DNA of 64,000 nt from Burkholderia lata (GTDB lineage: Bacteria > Pseudomonadota > Gammaproteobacteria > Burkholderiales > Burkholderiaceae). The translations under genes were made by a program, and so were the position numbers. Shown in pieces: positions 17,784 to 28,244 of this stretch (its first letter is position 1; every line of letters starts with the position of its first letter). The stretch is taken from NCBI RefSeq assembly GCF_000012945.1, contig NC_007510.1:3162001-3226000 (forward strand), given 5' to 3'. The notes under the pieces were generated by a model. That model had not been told where the DNA came from. It worked only from the letters and a program-made list of their open reading frames with translations, and ran no database searches.

Positions 17784-19655
17784 TCACGCGGCTTCCGCCT
17801 CTTCCCCGCCCGCCGCCGCACGCTGCTGCTGCAGCGCCCACATCTGTGCATACAACCCGTCGGCACGCACGAGTTCGTCGTGCGTGCCACGCTCGACGAT
17901 CCGCCCGTGGTCCATCACGAGGATCTGCTGCGCATGCACGACCGTCGACAGCCGGTGCGCGATCACGAGCGTCGTGCGATGCCGCGCGATCTGGTCGAGT
18001 TCGTGCTGGATCGCGCGCTCCGAGCGCGAATCGAGCGCCGACGTCGCTTCGTCGAACAGCAGCACCGGCGGATCCTTCAACAGCGTGCGCGCGATCGCGA
18101 CGCGCTGCTTCTCGCCGCCCGACAGCTTCAGCCCGCGCTCGCCGACCGGCGTGTCATAACCCTTCGGCAGGCTTTCGATGAAATCGTGGATGTGCGCGGC
18201 GCGTGCGGCCGCGATCACCTCGTCGCGAGTCGCGGTCGGCCGGCCGTACGCGATGTTGTAGTAGATCGAGTCGTTGAACAGCACGGTGTCCTGCGGGACG
18301 ATCCCGATCGACGCGCGCAGCGAGTCCTGCCTGACGTCGCGGATATCCTGCCCGTCGATCCGGATCGCACCGCCCGCCTGCCGGTCGAGATCGTAGAAGC
18401 GGAACAGCAGCCGCGACAGCGTCGACTTCCCGGAGCCGCTGTGGCCAACCACCGCGGTCGTCGTGCCCGCGTCGATCGTGAACGACACGTCGTGCAGGAT
18501 CTGCCGCGCCGGCTCGTACGCAAAATTCACGTGCTCGAAGCGCACCTGCGCGCCGGCCACCGCGAGCGGCTGCGCATCGGGCAGGTCGGCCACTTCCTTC
18601 GCGGCCGACAGCAGCCCGAACATCCGGTCCATGTCGGTGAGGCTCTGCTTCAGCTCGCGATAGACGACGCCGAGAAAGTTCAGCGGGATGTACAGCTGCA
18701 GCATGAACGTGTTGATCAGCACCAGATCGCCGAGCGTCAGCTTGCCCGCGAGCACGCCCTGCGTCGCGCGCCACAGGATGAACACGAGCCCCGTGCCGAT
18801 GATCGCCTGCTGGCCGAAGTTCAGCACCGACAGCGAATTCTGCGAGCGAATCGCGGCCTTCCGGTAGCGCTTCAGGTTCTCGTCGTAGCGCTGCGCTTCC
18901 CACTCTTCGTTGCCGAAATACTTGACCGTCTCGTAGTTGATCAGCGAATCGATCGCCCGCGAATTCGCGCGCGAATCGAGCTCGTTCATCGTGCGACGGA
19001 AATGCGTGCGCCAGTTGGTGACTTTCACCGTGAACACGATGTACGTGACCAGCGCCGCGAACGTCACGTACGCGTAATAGGCCTCGTACTTGACCACGAA
19101 GAAGCCGAGCACGAGCCCGACCTCGACGAGCGTCGGCAGGATGCTATACAGCGAATACGAAATCAACTGCTGGATGCCGCGCGTGCCGCGCTCGATGTCG
19201 CGCGACATGCCGCCGGTCTGGCGCTCCAGGTGAAACCGCAGCGACAGCCCGTGCAGGTGCCGGAACACCTGCAGCGCGAGCTGGCGCACCGCGCTCTCGG
19301 TGACCTTCGAGAACAGGATCTCGCGCAGCTCGGTAAACAGGGAAGTGGACAGCCGCACGAGCGCATACGCGACGACCAGCAGCCCCACGCCGCCCGCAAG
19401 CACGATGCCGGCCGACTGTTCGGCGCGGCCGATCGCGGTGATCTGCTGGACGTAGGACAGGTGGTCGACGATGCGCTTCATCACGACCGGCACGCCGAGG
19501 TTCGCGACCTTCGCGCCGATCAGGCAGCCGAGGGCGAGCGCGACGCGCCATTTGTAGGTGGTCAGGTACGGCAGCAGCGACCGGATGGTCTGCCAGTCGT
19601 TGCGGGGCCCGGTTGAAGCCGGCGCGGGCTCACCGGAAGCAGGAAATCGGCGCAT
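17784..19655 (-). CDS. Atm1/ABCB7-type ABC exporter (fused permease and ATPase)
   Basis: A 623-residue half-transporter: six membrane helices (about residues 35-330) then the nucleotide-binding domain with GHSGSGKST (Walker A, about 415), LSGGEKQR (signature), VLLFDEATSALD (Walker B) and the H-loop VIAHRLS. The block SLINYETVKYFGNEEWEA is typical of the Atm1/ABCB7/HMT1 branch, which exports glutathione-linked or metal-related compounds across the inner membrane. Bacterial members (for example NaAtm1) contribute to heavy-metal detoxification; that role is family knowledge, not shown here. It is monocistronic, convergent with murU and divergent from yciA. Confidence 0.88.
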   Translation of the reverse strand: MRRFPASGEPAPASTGPRNDWQTIRSLLPYLTTYKWRVALALGCLIGAKVANLGVPVVMKRIVDHLSYVQQITAIGRAEQSAGIVLAGGVGLLVVAYALVRLSTSLFTELREILFSKVTESAVRQLALQVFRHLHGLSLRFHLERQTGGMSRDIERGTRGIQQLISYSLYSILPTLVEVGLVLGFFVVKYEAYYAYVTFAALVTYIVFTVKVTNWRTHFRRTMNELDSRANSRAIDSLINYETVKYFGNEEWEAQRYDENLKRYRKAAIRSQNSLSVLNFGQQAIIGTGLVFILWRATQGVLAGKLTLGDLVLINTFMLQLYIPLNFLGVVYRELKQSLTDMDRMFGLLSAAKEVADLPDAQPLAVAGAQVRFEHVNFAYEPARQILHDVSFTIDAGTTTAVVGHSGSGKSTLSRLLFRFYDLDRQAGGAIRIDGQDIRDVRQDSLRASIGIVPQDTVLFNDSIYYNIAYGRPTATRDEVIAAARAAHIHDFIESLPKGYDTPVGERGLKLSGGEKQRVAIARTLLKDPPVLLFDEATSALDSRSERAIQHELDQIARHRTTLVIAHRLSTVVHAQQILVMDHGRIVERGTHDELVRADGLYAQMWALQQQRAAAGGEEAEAA

Positions 19656-19815
19656 GGGGGGAAGGATCGGCGGCGGTGCCGGACGCGTGCGACGGCGGCC
19701 GGCTCGCTCACTTTCTCGTACAATTTGCGAACGTTGTATTGTCGCAGAAGCCGCTTCGCGCCGCTGCCGGCGCCCTCGCCGGCCGGCATGCGCGCGGCGG
19801 CGTATTTATTACAGG

Positions 19816-20226
19816 ATGAAAGCCCCCGTCATGACCGATTCGACCCTCGAACTCCCGCAAAAGCAGCCCGCGCTGCGCGTCGTCCCGCAACCGCACGACG
19901 CGAACGTCCACGGCGACGTGTTCGGCGGCTGGATCATGTCGCAGGTCGACATCGCCGGCTCGATCCCCGCGAGCCAGCGCGCGAACGGTCGCGTCGCGAC
20001 GGTCGCGGTCAACTCGTTCGTGTTCAAGCAGCCGGTGTTCGTCGGCGATCTGCTGAGCTTCTACGCGACCATCACGCGCACCGGCAATACGTCGATCACG
20101 GTCGACGTCGAGGTGTACGCGCAGCGCATGCGCCTGATGGGCGAAGTCGTAAAGGTCACCGAAGCGACGCTCACCTACGTCGCGACCGGCACCGACCGCA
20201 AGCCGCGGCAACTGCCACCGCTCTGA
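19816..20226 (+). CDS. yciA: Acyl-CoA thioesterase, YciA-like (hotdog fold)
   Basis: A 136-residue hotdog thioesterase that hydrolyses acyl-CoAs in the cytoplasm. The block HDANVHGDVFGGWIMSQVDIAG is the signature of the YciA/acyl-CoA hydrolase group with the catalytic Asp, followed by VNSFVFKQPVFVGDLLSFYA and GNTSITVDVEVYAQ. Two in-frame starts exist, ATG at 19816 and ATG at 19831 (MTDSTLE); neither has a strong ribosome binding site, and the second begins nearer to where YciA homology starts. A TACAAT hexamer at 19719-19724, in the gap shared with the divergent ABC gene, could be its -10 box. Confidence 0.9.
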   Translation: MKAPVMTDSTLELPQKQPALRVVPQPHDANVHGDVFGGWIMSQVDIAGSIPASQRANGRVATVAVNSFVFKQPVFVGDLLSFYATITRTGNTSITVDVEVYAQRMRLMGEVVKVTEATLTYVATGTDRKPRQLPPL

Positions 20227-20232
20227 CGGGCG

Positions 20233-20251
20233 AGCGCCGCACGGCGGCGCT
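20233..20251. terminator. Possible terminator hairpin between convergent genes
   Basis: AGCGCCGC (20233-20240), loop ACG, GCGGCGCT (20244-20251): an 8-bp perfect GC stem in the 45-nt gap between the stops of yciA and the nitrate-reductase-associated gene. The plus side continues TTCCCCC rather than a T-run, so termination is inferred only from position. Confidence 0.4.
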
Positions 20252-20271
20252 TCCCCCTGCCTTCGGCCAGC

Positions 20272-20754
20272 TCAGTGCGTGGCCGTCAGCCCGAACTCCC
20301 GCATCGCGGGCAGGAAATCGTGGTTCAGCTTCGGCTTGCGCGACAGCTTCACCAGCACGTAGCGCTGGAACGGCGCGAGCCGCTGCCACTGCGCAAGCTC
20401 GGGCGCCATCAGCCCGGCCAGCGCGCTCTGCTGTACGAGCGACTCCGGCACGATGTCGGTGGCGCGCCAGGTCGGCTGCTCGTCCGGCTGGAACCACGAT
20501 GGTTCCAGATCCGCGTGCGTGCGCAGCATTTCGAACAGCGCGTGATCGAAGTTGGGCTCGATCGCGGTGTCGTCGTCGGCCGGAAAGCGCGCGAGCAGCT
20601 TGCGGTCCTCGAGCGGCAGCAACTGCCACTGCTCCAGTGAAATCCGCAGACCAAAACGGTCGAGATTGAAACGCACGATCATCGGGATGTACGTGAAGTT
20701 TTCCGATGAATCGTGTTCGAAGGTGAATAGCAGTGGAGCGTCGCTGAGTCCCAT
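20272..20754 (-). CDS. Nitrate-reductase-associated protein (uncharacterised family)
   Basis: About 160 residues, cytoplasmic, no signal peptide or membrane segment. The sequence MGLSDAPLLFTFEHDSSENF... YIPMIVRFNLDRFGLRISLEQW... matches what I recall of the small family annotated as nitrate reductase associated protein; no enzymatic motif is visible. I take the ATG at 20754, since the frame upstream is antisense to the fdhD start. Its divergent neighbour fdhD activates molybdenum-dependent formate dehydrogenase, so a role linked to molybdoenzymes is plausible, but that is guilt by association only. Confidence 0.65.
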   Translation of the reverse strand: MGLSDAPLLFTFEHDSSENFTYIPMIVRFNLDRFGLRISLEQWQLLPLEDRKLLARFPADDDTAIEPNFDHALFEMLRTHADLEPSWFQPDEQPTWRATDIVPESLVQQSALAGLMAPELAQWQRLAPFQRYVLVKLSRKPKLNHDFLPAMREFGLTATH

Positions 20755-20875
20755 GATCGTTACCTGACGTGGCGGATACCGGCGCGGCCGGCTTGCCTGA
20801 GGTATTTTAGAACCTCTGCGCGCGGGCGGCGGATACGATTGCCGCCGGCCTCGCGCCGAATCAACGGGAGTGCTC

Positions 20876-21712
20876 GTGAATCCGACCGAATCCGGTGACA
20901 TGCGCGACGAACCGCGCGGCGCGATCGAACTGTCCGTGCGCCGCACGCGCGGCGGCGCCGTCGAAACCGCCCACGACTACGTGGGCCAGGAATGGCCCGT
21001 CGCGCTCGTCTTCAACGGCATCTCGCATGCGGTGATGATGTGTACGCCGTGCGACCTCGAAGCATTCGCGGTCGGTTTCGCGATCTCGGAAGGGATCGTC
21101 GCGCGCGGCAGCGACATCAAGGACATCGACGTGATCCTGCACGCCGACGCGCCGCTGCCACACGCGGAAGTCCACCTGGAAGTCGTCCAGCAGGCGTTCG
21201 CCGCGCTGAAGGATCGGCGCCGCGCGCTCGCGGGGCGCACCGGCTGCGGCGTATGCGGGATCGAAAGCATCGACCTGCTCGACCTCGCGCCCGAACGCGT
21301 GCCCGATACGGGCTTTCTTGCGCGCCTCGCACCCGACGCGCTGACGCGCGCCGCGCAGGCGCTGCCGGCCCACCAGGCGCTCACGCGGCTCACGGGCGGC
21401 CTGCATGCGGCTGCGTGGTGCGACGCAACAGGCGCGATCCGGATGGCGTTTGAAGATGTTGGCCGCCACAACGCACTCGACAAGCTGATCGGCTCGCTCG
21501 TGCTGTCGCGCGCCGACGCGACCGACGGCTTCGTGTTCCTGTCTAGCCGCGCGAGCTACGAGCTCGTGCGCAAGGCCGCACGGGTCGGCATCCCGCTGGT
21601 GGCAACCATCTCCGCGCCGTCGTCGCTCGCGATCGAGATCGCGAAAGCGGCCGGCTTGCGGCTCGTCAGCTTCTGCCGCGAAACCGGCCACGTCGACTAC
21701 GGCACGGCCTGA
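20876..21712 (+). CDS. fdhD: Formate dehydrogenase accessory sulfurtransferase
   Basis: FdhD carries sulfur from the cysteine desulfurase to the molybdenum cofactor, activating formate dehydrogenase. The conserved sulfur-carrying loop is seen as TGCGVCGIES near residue 125 (CxxC), along with FAVGFAISEGI and EDVGRHNALDKLIG, the family signature near residue 200, and FLSSRASYELV, CRETGHV at the end. Length about 278 residues is usual. A GGGAG sequence at about 20866-20870 fits a GTG start at 20876; a GTG at 20870 and an ATG at 20900 are alternatives. No formate dehydrogenase gene is in this window. Confidence 0.94.
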   Translation: MNPTESGDMRDEPRGAIELSVRRTRGGAVETAHDYVGQEWPVALVFNGISHAVMMCTPCDLEAFAVGFAISEGIVARGSDIKDIDVILHADAPLPHAEVHLEVVQQAFAALKDRRRALAGRTGCGVCGIESIDLLDLAPERVPDTGFLARLAPDALTRAAQALPAHQALTRLTGGLHAAAWCDATGAIRMAFEDVGRHNALDKLIGSLVLSRADATDGFVFLSSRASYELVRKAARVGIPLVATISAPSSLAIEIAKAAGLRLVSFCRETGHVDYGTA

Positions 21713-21730
21713 TCGCGCTCGCGGGAGTGC

Positions 21731-21779
21731 GCCGGCGGTCCGCCGCCGGCGTGCCCCGCTCCGTCAGTCGAACTGACGG
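21731..21779. terminator. Two adjacent hairpins between fdhD and enoyl-CoA hydratase genes
   Basis: GCCGGCGG/CCGCCGGC (21731-21750, 4-nt loop) lies in the convergent gap, and CCGTCAGT/ACTGACGG (21761-21779, loop CGA) covers the stop codon of the hydratase gene. Both stems are 8 bp and perfect. Neither has a T-run, so these may act in factor-assisted termination or transcript protection. Confidence 0.4.
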
Positions 21780-22531
21780 AAATCCGGCTTGCGCTTCTCG
21801 AAGAACGCCGTCATCGCCTCGCGCGCTTCCGGTGCGCGCAGCATCGCGGCGAAGTGGCCCGCTTCCTCGGCCATCCGCGCCTGCGTCGCCACACCGCCCG
21901 TATCCTTGAGCAGCGCCTTCGTCACGCGCAGCGATGCCGCCGGCAGTGCCGCGAGCTTCGCCGCCTGCTTCGCCGCGAACGCGTCGAGCTCGGCCGCCGG
22001 CAGCACGCGGTTGACGATGCCGATCCGGTGCGCTTCCAGCGCGTCGAACGCCTCGCCGAGCAGCAGCTTCTCGGCCGCCACCTGATGGCCGGCCAGACGC
22101 GGCAGCAGCACGCTCGACGCAGCTTCCGGGCACAGCCCGAGCTGCGTGAACGGCAGCGAGAACGTCGCGGTGTCGGCCGCGTAGACCAGGTCGCAGTGCA
22201 GCAGCATCGTTACGCCGACGCCGATCGCCAGGCCCGGCACCGCAGCCACGATCGGCTTGCTCGCGCTGCTGATCCGCGCGAGAAACTGGAACACCGGCGC
22301 GGTGTCGTCCTTCGGCGGCGACTTCAGGAAATCCTCGAGATCGTTCCCCGCGGTGAAGTTGCCGTCGCCACCGCGCAGCAGGACCACGCGAACCGCCTTG
22401 TCTTCCTGCGCTTCGGCGAGTGCGTCGGCCATCGTCTGGTACATCGCCGCCGTCAGCGCGTTCTTCTTCGCCGGGCGCGCGATCGTGATCGTCATCACGC
22501 CATCGGCGCGTTCCACTTGAATTTCGGCCAC
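21764..22531 (-). CDS. Enoyl-CoA hydratase/isomerase family protein
   Basis: Crotonase-fold protein of about 255 residues: MTITIARPAKKNALTAAM, LLRGGDGNFTAGNDLEDF (oxyanion-hole Gly/Asn region) and AVPGLAIGVGVTMLLHCDLVYA, with LGLCPEAASSVLLPRLAG carrying the second catalytic-region Glu. It should hydrate or isomerise enoyl-CoA in beta-oxidation. I use the GTG at 22531, which has AGGAGA about 6 nt upstream and begins VAEIQVERADG; the open frame continues 22 codons further without a ribosome binding site. It lies 91 nt after the thiolase gene, as the last gene of the reverse fatty-acid-degradation cluster. Confidence 0.9.
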   Translation of the reverse strand: MAEIQVERADGVMTITIARPAKKNALTAAMYQTMADALAEAQEDKAVRVVLLRGGDGNFTAGNDLEDFLKSPPKDDTAPVFQFLARISSASKPIVAAVPGLAIGVGVTMLLHCDLVYAADTATFSLPFTQLGLCPEAASSVLLPRLAGHQVAAEKLLLGEAFDALEAHRIGIVNRVLPAAELDAFAAKQAAKLAALPAASLRVTKALLKDTGGVATQARMAEEAGHFAAMLRAPEAREAMTAFFEKRKPDFRQFD

Positions 22532-22622
22532 AACCGTCTCCTTTGACTTTCCTCTATCGGAATGAAAAAACGGTGCGCGAGCTCGTGGCCCGCGCACCGT
22601 CGTCGCTCTTGTCCCGCTCCGC

Positions 22623-23822
<1,200 letters not shown>

Positions 23823-23849
23823 TTGAGACTCCTTGCCTTATCCGCTCGC

Positions 23850-26285
23850 TCAGTTACGCACCGGCTTGCCGGTCTGCAACATGCCCATGATCCGTTCCTG
23901 CGTCTTCTGCGTGCCGAGCAGCTCGACGAACGCACGACGCTCCAGCGCGAGCAGCCACTGCTCGTCGACCAGGCTGCCGGCTTCGACGTCGCCGCCGCAC
24001 ACGGCTTCGGCGATGCGGCTCGCGATCAGGTAGTCGTGGTCGCTGATGAAGCGGCCGTCACGCATGTTGACGAGCGATGCCTTGATCGTCGCGATCGCCG
24101 AACGGCCTGCGACCGGCACGTCCTTCGCGCGCAGCGGTGCGCGATAGCCGGTTGCGGCCAGCGCACGCGCTTCCTTCTTCGCGGTGTCGAGCAGTTCGAA
24201 TACGTTGAAGATGATCGTGTCGGACGGCTTCACGTAGCCCATCGCACGCGCATCGTGCGCGGACGCCGACACCTTCGCCATCGCCGCGTTCTCGAACGAC
24301 TTCGTGACGAACTTCAGGATGTCGGTGGTCGCGTTCGCAGCCGTTGCGGCATCCGCTGCGCGCAGCGCCGCTTCCTTCAGGCCGCCGCCCGCCGGCACGA
24401 GGCCGACACCCACTTCGACGAGACCGATGTAGCTCTCGACGTGCACGACGCGCTTCGCGCTGTGCAGCATCAGCTCGCACCCGCCGCCGAGCGCGATGCC
24501 CGACACGGCCGCGACGACCGGCACGTTCGCGTACTTCACGCGCAGCATGCCTTCCTGGAACTTCTTCACGAACGGCTCGATGCCCTTCGCGCCGCCCATC
24601 ATGAACGCGGGCATCGCCTCTTCGAGGTTCGCGCCGGCCGAGAACGGGCCGCCCGGCGTGCCGAGCTTCAGCGACGTCGGCTGCCAGATCACCACGCCCT
24701 TGTAGTCCTTCTCCGCGAGTTCGATTGCCTGCACGAGGCCGTCGATCACGCTCGGTCCGATCGTGTTCATCTTCGACTTGAACGACACGATCACGACGTC
24801 GTCTTCGCCCGCGCGGTCGTCGACCCATGCACGCACGGCGTCGGTCTCGAACAGCGTCTTGCCGTACGTCTTCGGATCGGCACCGGCTTCACCGAGCAGC
24901 GGCGCGCGGAATACCTGCTTGTCGTAGACCGCGAGGTCCGAACGCGGTACGAAGCGCTTCGCTGCCGGCGCCCACGAGCCTTCGGCCGTGTGCACGCCAC
25001 CCTTTTCTGCAACCGCGCCCTCGAGCACCCATGACGGCAGCGGCACGTTTGCCAGTGCCTTGCCGGCCGCGATGTCTTCCTGCACCCACTCGGCGACCTG
25101 CTTCCAGCCGGCGGCCTGCCAGCCTTCGAACGGGCCTTCGTTCCAGCCGAAACCCCAGCGGATCGCGAGGTCGACGTCGCGCGCGTTGTCGGCGATCGAT
25201 TCGAGATGCACGCCGATGTAGTGGAACACGTCGCGGAAGATCGACCACAGGAACTGCGCGTGCGGATGGTCCGTTTCACGCAGCAGCTTCAGGCGTTCCG
25301 CCGGCGGGCGCTTCAGGATGCGACCGACGGTTTCGTCCGCCTTCGCGCCCGAATCCACGTAGGTGCCCGTCTTCGCGTCGAGCACCTTGATCGCCTTGCC
25401 TTCCTTCTTGTAGAAACCGCCGCCCGTCTTCTGGCCGAGCGCGCCCTGCTTCACCAGTTCGGCGAGCACGGCAGGCGTCTGGTAGACCGGGAAGAACGGA
25501 TCGTCGGCGAGGTTGTCCTGCATCGTCTTGATCACGTGCGCCATCGTGTCGAGGCCGACCACGTCCGCGGTGCGGAACGTCGCCGACTTCGCGCGGCCGA
25601 GGCGGCTGCCCGTCAGGTCGTCGACTTCGTCGAAGCGCAGGCCGAACTTGGCGGCTTCGGTGATCACGGCCAGGATCGAGAAGATGCCGACGCGGTTCGC
25701 GATGAAGTTCGGCGTGTCCTTCGCGCGCACGACACCCTTGCCGACGATGCTCGTCAGGAACGTCTCGAGCTGGTCGAGGATCTCCGGACGCGTATGCGCG
25801 GTCGGGATCAGTTCGACGAGGTGCATGTAGCGCGGCGGGTTGAAGAAGTGCACGCCGCAGAAGCGCGACTTCAGCTCGTCCGAGAAACCTTCGGACAGCT
25901 TCGTGATCGACAGGCCCGACGTGTTGGTCGCGAAGATCGCATTCGGCGCGATGTGCGGCGCGACCTTCTTGTACAGGTCGTGCTTCCAGTCCATCCGCTC
26001 GGCGATCGCTTCGATCACGACGTCGCACTCGGCGAGTTTCGCGATGTCGTCTTCGTAGTTCGCTGCTTCGAGGTACTTGGCGTCGTCCTTCACGCCGAAC
26101 GGCGCGGGCGACAGCTTCTTCAGGCTCTCGATCGCCTTCAGCGCGATCGCGTTTTTCGGACCTTCCTTGGCCGGCAGGTCGAACAGCAGCACGGGCACGC
26201 GCGCGTTGATGAGGTGCGCGGCGATCTGCGCGCCCATCACGCCGGCGCCCAGCACGGCGACCTTGCGAATCAGGAAATTGCTCAC
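23850..26285 (-). CDS. fadN: 3-hydroxyacyl-CoA dehydrogenase / enoyl-CoA hydratase bifunctional protein (FadN type)
   Basis: About 811 residues. Domain order is dehydrogenase first, hydratase last: the NAD-binding loop VAVLGAGVMGAQIAAHL begins at residue 8, the dehydrogenase C-terminal domains follow to about residue 430, and the crotonase domain lies near 480-700 (AVSGIALGGGCELMLHSA, GLVEVGVGLVPAGGGLKE). This order is that of FadN (YusL) rather than E. coli FadB/FadJ. The likely start is GTG 26285 (VSNFLIRK) with GGAGA about 7 nt upstream; the frame is open far upstream but there it is antisense or overlapping with fadE. It lies between fadE and fadA. Confidence 0.92.
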   Translation of the reverse strand: MSNFLIRKVAVLGAGVMGAQIAAHLINARVPVLLFDLPAKEGPKNAIALKAIESLKKLSPAPFGVKDDAKYLEAANYEDDIAKLAECDVVIEAIAERMDWKHDLYKKVAPHIAPNAIFATNTSGLSITKLSEGFSDELKSRFCGVHFFNPPRYMHLVELIPTAHTRPEILDQLETFLTSIVGKGVVRAKDTPNFIANRVGIFSILAVITEAAKFGLRFDEVDDLTGSRLGRAKSATFRTADVVGLDTMAHVIKTMQDNLADDPFFPVYQTPAVLAELVKQGALGQKTGGGFYKKEGKAIKVLDAKTGTYVDSGAKADETVGRILKRPPAERLKLLRETDHPHAQFLWSIFRDVFHYIGVHLESIADNARDVDLAIRWGFGWNEGPFEGWQAAGWKQVAEWVQEDIAAGKALANVPLPSWVLEGAVAEKGGVHTAEGSWAPAAKRFVPRSDLAVYDKQVFRAPLLGEAGADPKTYGKTLFETDAVRAWVDDRAGEDDVVIVSFKSKMNTIGPSVIDGLVQAIELAEKDYKGVVIWQPTSLKLGTPGGPFSAGANLEEAMPAFMMGGAKGIEPFVKKFQEGMLRVKYANVPVVAAVSGIALGGGCELMLHSAKRVVHVESYIGLVEVGVGLVPAGGGLKEAALRAADAATAANATTDILKFVTKSFENAAMAKVSASAHDARAMGYVKPSDTIIFNVFELLDTAKKEARALAATGYRAPLRAKDVPVAGRSAIATIKASLVNMRDGRFISDHDYLIASRIAEAVCGGDVEAGSLVDEQWLLALERRAFVELLGTQKTQERIMGMLQTGKPVRN

Positions 26286-26398
26286 GGGATGTCTCCGGAT
26301 AGTGTCGTGCAGCGCGGGAGGTGTGGGCTGCACGGAGAAGTGAGTACCAGGAACCGTTGCGTTCGGGCGGCGCGCATCGCGCCCCGCCCGGACTCGCA

Positions 26399-28186
26399 TC
26401 AGAACAGCGATTCGTCGACTTCCATCATCGTCTTCGAACCGGCGCGTGCGGCGCGGATCGTCGACGCCGTCTCGGGCAGCAGGCGCGCGAAGTAGAAGCG
26501 TGCCGTCGCGAGCTTCGACTTGTAGAACGGATCGCCCGACGCTTCGTTGTCGAGTGCGAGGCGCGCCATGCGCGCCCAGAAGTACGAGAACACCAGGTGA
26601 CCGACGGTACGCAGGTACGGCACGGCCGCAGCGCCGACTTCGTCCGGGTTCTGCATCGCCTTCATGCCGATTTCCATCGTCAGCTTCTGCACCTTGTCGC
26701 CGATGTCGGCGAGCGGGTTGATGAACTCGGCCATTTCCGGCTTCACGCCTTCGGCTTCCGCGAATTCCGTGACGAGCTTGCCGAACTTCTTCAGCTTCGC
26801 ACCCATGTCGCCGAGCACCTTGCGGCCCAGCAGGTCGAGCGACTGGATCGAGTTCGTGCCTTCGTAGATCATGTTGATCCGCGCGTCGCGCACGTACTGC
26901 TCCATGCCCCATTCGGAGATGAAGCCGTGGCCGCCGTAGATCTGCATCGCGTGGTTCGTGCACTCGAACGCGTTGTCGGTCAGGAACGCCTTGATGATCG
27001 GCGTGAGCAGCGCGACGAGGTCGGCCGCTTCCTTGCGCACCGCTTCATCGGCGTGCGACAGTTCCTTGTCGATCTGCAGCGCGGACCAGTACGTGAACGC
27101 GCGCGCGCCTTCCGCGTAGGCCTTCTGCGTGAGCAGCATGCGGCGCACGTCCGGGTGCACGATGATCGGGTCGGCCGGTTTGTCCGGTGCCTTCGGGCCC
27201 GTCAGCGAGCGCATCTGCAGGCGCTCCTTCGCATACGTCAGCGAGTTCTGGTACGCGACTTCCGTGAGGCCGAGGCCTTGCGCACCGACGCCGAGGCGGG
27301 CCGCGTTCATCATCACGAACATCGCGTTGAGGCCCTTGTTCGGCTCGCCGACCATCCAGCCCTTCGCGTTGTCGAGGTTCATCACGCAGGTCGAGTTGCC
27401 GTGGATGCCCATCTTGTGCTCGATCGAGCCGCACTTGATGCCGTTGCGCTCGCCCGGCGCGCCAGCCGCATCCGGAATGAACTTCGGCACGATGAACAGC
27501 GAGATCCCCTTCGTGCCTTGCGGCGCGTCCGGCAGGCGCGCGAGCACGAGGTGGATGATGTTCTCGGCCATGTCGTGCTCGCCGCTCGAGATGAAGATCT
27601 TCGTGCCGCTGATCGAGTACGAGCCGTCGCCGTTCGGTTCGGCCTTGGTGCGCAGGATGCCGAGGTCGGTGCCACAGTGCGGTTCGGTCAGGCACATCGT
27701 GCCCGTCCATTCGCCCGTCACGAGCTTCGGCAGGTAGGCTTTCTGCAGTTCCGGCGCGCCGTGCGCGTGCAGGCACTCGTAGGCGCCGTGCGACAGGCCC
27801 GGATACATCGTCCATGCCTGGTTCGCCGAGTTCATCATTTCGTAGAGCGCGTTGTTCACGAACGCGGGCAGGCCCTGGCCGCCGTAGTCCGGATCGCAGC
27901 CGAGCGCCGGCCAGCCGGCCTCGACGTACTGCTGGTAGGCCTCCTTGAAGCCGGTCGGGGTCTTCACGACGCCGTCGCCTTCATACGTGCAGCCTTCGCG
28001 GTCGCCGACCTGGTTCAGCGGGAACAGTACCTCGGAGCAGAACTTGCCCGCTTCCTCGAGGACCTGGTTGATCGTGTCGGCGTCGAGGTCCGCATGCTTG
28101 GGCATTTGCTTGACTTCGGCTTCGACGTTCAGAAGCTCGTGCAACACGAATTGCATGTCGCGCAGCGGCGCGGCGTACTGTCCCAT
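26399..28186 (-). CDS. fadE: Acyl-CoA dehydrogenase, long C-terminal type
   Basis: A 595-residue flavoprotein of the long acyl-CoA dehydrogenase group (with the extra C-terminal domain). It catalyses the first step of beta-oxidation, passing electrons to ETF. Visible blocks are GMTEPHCGTDLG-like (MCLTEPHCGTDLG), ISGTKIFISSGEHD, and QIYGGHGFISEWGMEQYVRDARINMIYEGTNSIQSLDLLGRK, the FAD-binding/catalytic region near residue 430. The start at 28186 (MGQYAAPLRD) has GGAGAGA directly upstream; a TTG four codons earlier is less likely. It heads the catabolic genes, with tetR 58 nt before it. The symbol denotes the role, not a demonstrated orthology. Confidence 0.9.
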   Translation of the reverse strand: MGQYAAPLRDMQFVLHELLNVEAEVKQMPKHADLDADTINQVLEEAGKFCSEVLFPLNQVGDREGCTYEGDGVVKTPTGFKEAYQQYVEAGWPALGCDPDYGGQGLPAFVNNALYEMMNSANQAWTMYPGLSHGAYECLHAHGAPELQKAYLPKLVTGEWTGTMCLTEPHCGTDLGILRTKAEPNGDGSYSISGTKIFISSGEHDMAENIIHLVLARLPDAPQGTKGISLFIVPKFIPDAAGAPGERNGIKCGSIEHKMGIHGNSTCVMNLDNAKGWMVGEPNKGLNAMFVMMNAARLGVGAQGLGLTEVAYQNSLTYAKERLQMRSLTGPKAPDKPADPIIVHPDVRRMLLTQKAYAEGARAFTYWSALQIDKELSHADEAVRKEAADLVALLTPIIKAFLTDNAFECTNHAMQIYGGHGFISEWGMEQYVRDARINMIYEGTNSIQSLDLLGRKVLGDMGAKLKKFGKLVTEFAEAEGVKPEMAEFINPLADIGDKVQKLTMEIGMKAMQNPDEVGAAAVPYLRTVGHLVFSYFWARMARLALDNEASGDPFYKSKLATARFYFARLLPETASTIRAARAGSKTMMEVDESLF

Positions 28187-28244
28187 GACTCTCTCCAAAG
28201 GTGGGCAAAACGGCTCGAGCTCCTGGCGGGCGGATCACGCTCCG

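Noticed and set aside
23850..26963. FadN starting about 226 codons earlier, giving a 1037-residue protein
   Set aside because: The extra part overlaps fadE in another frame and lacks a ribosome binding site; GTG 26285 with GGAGA gives the family-sized protein.
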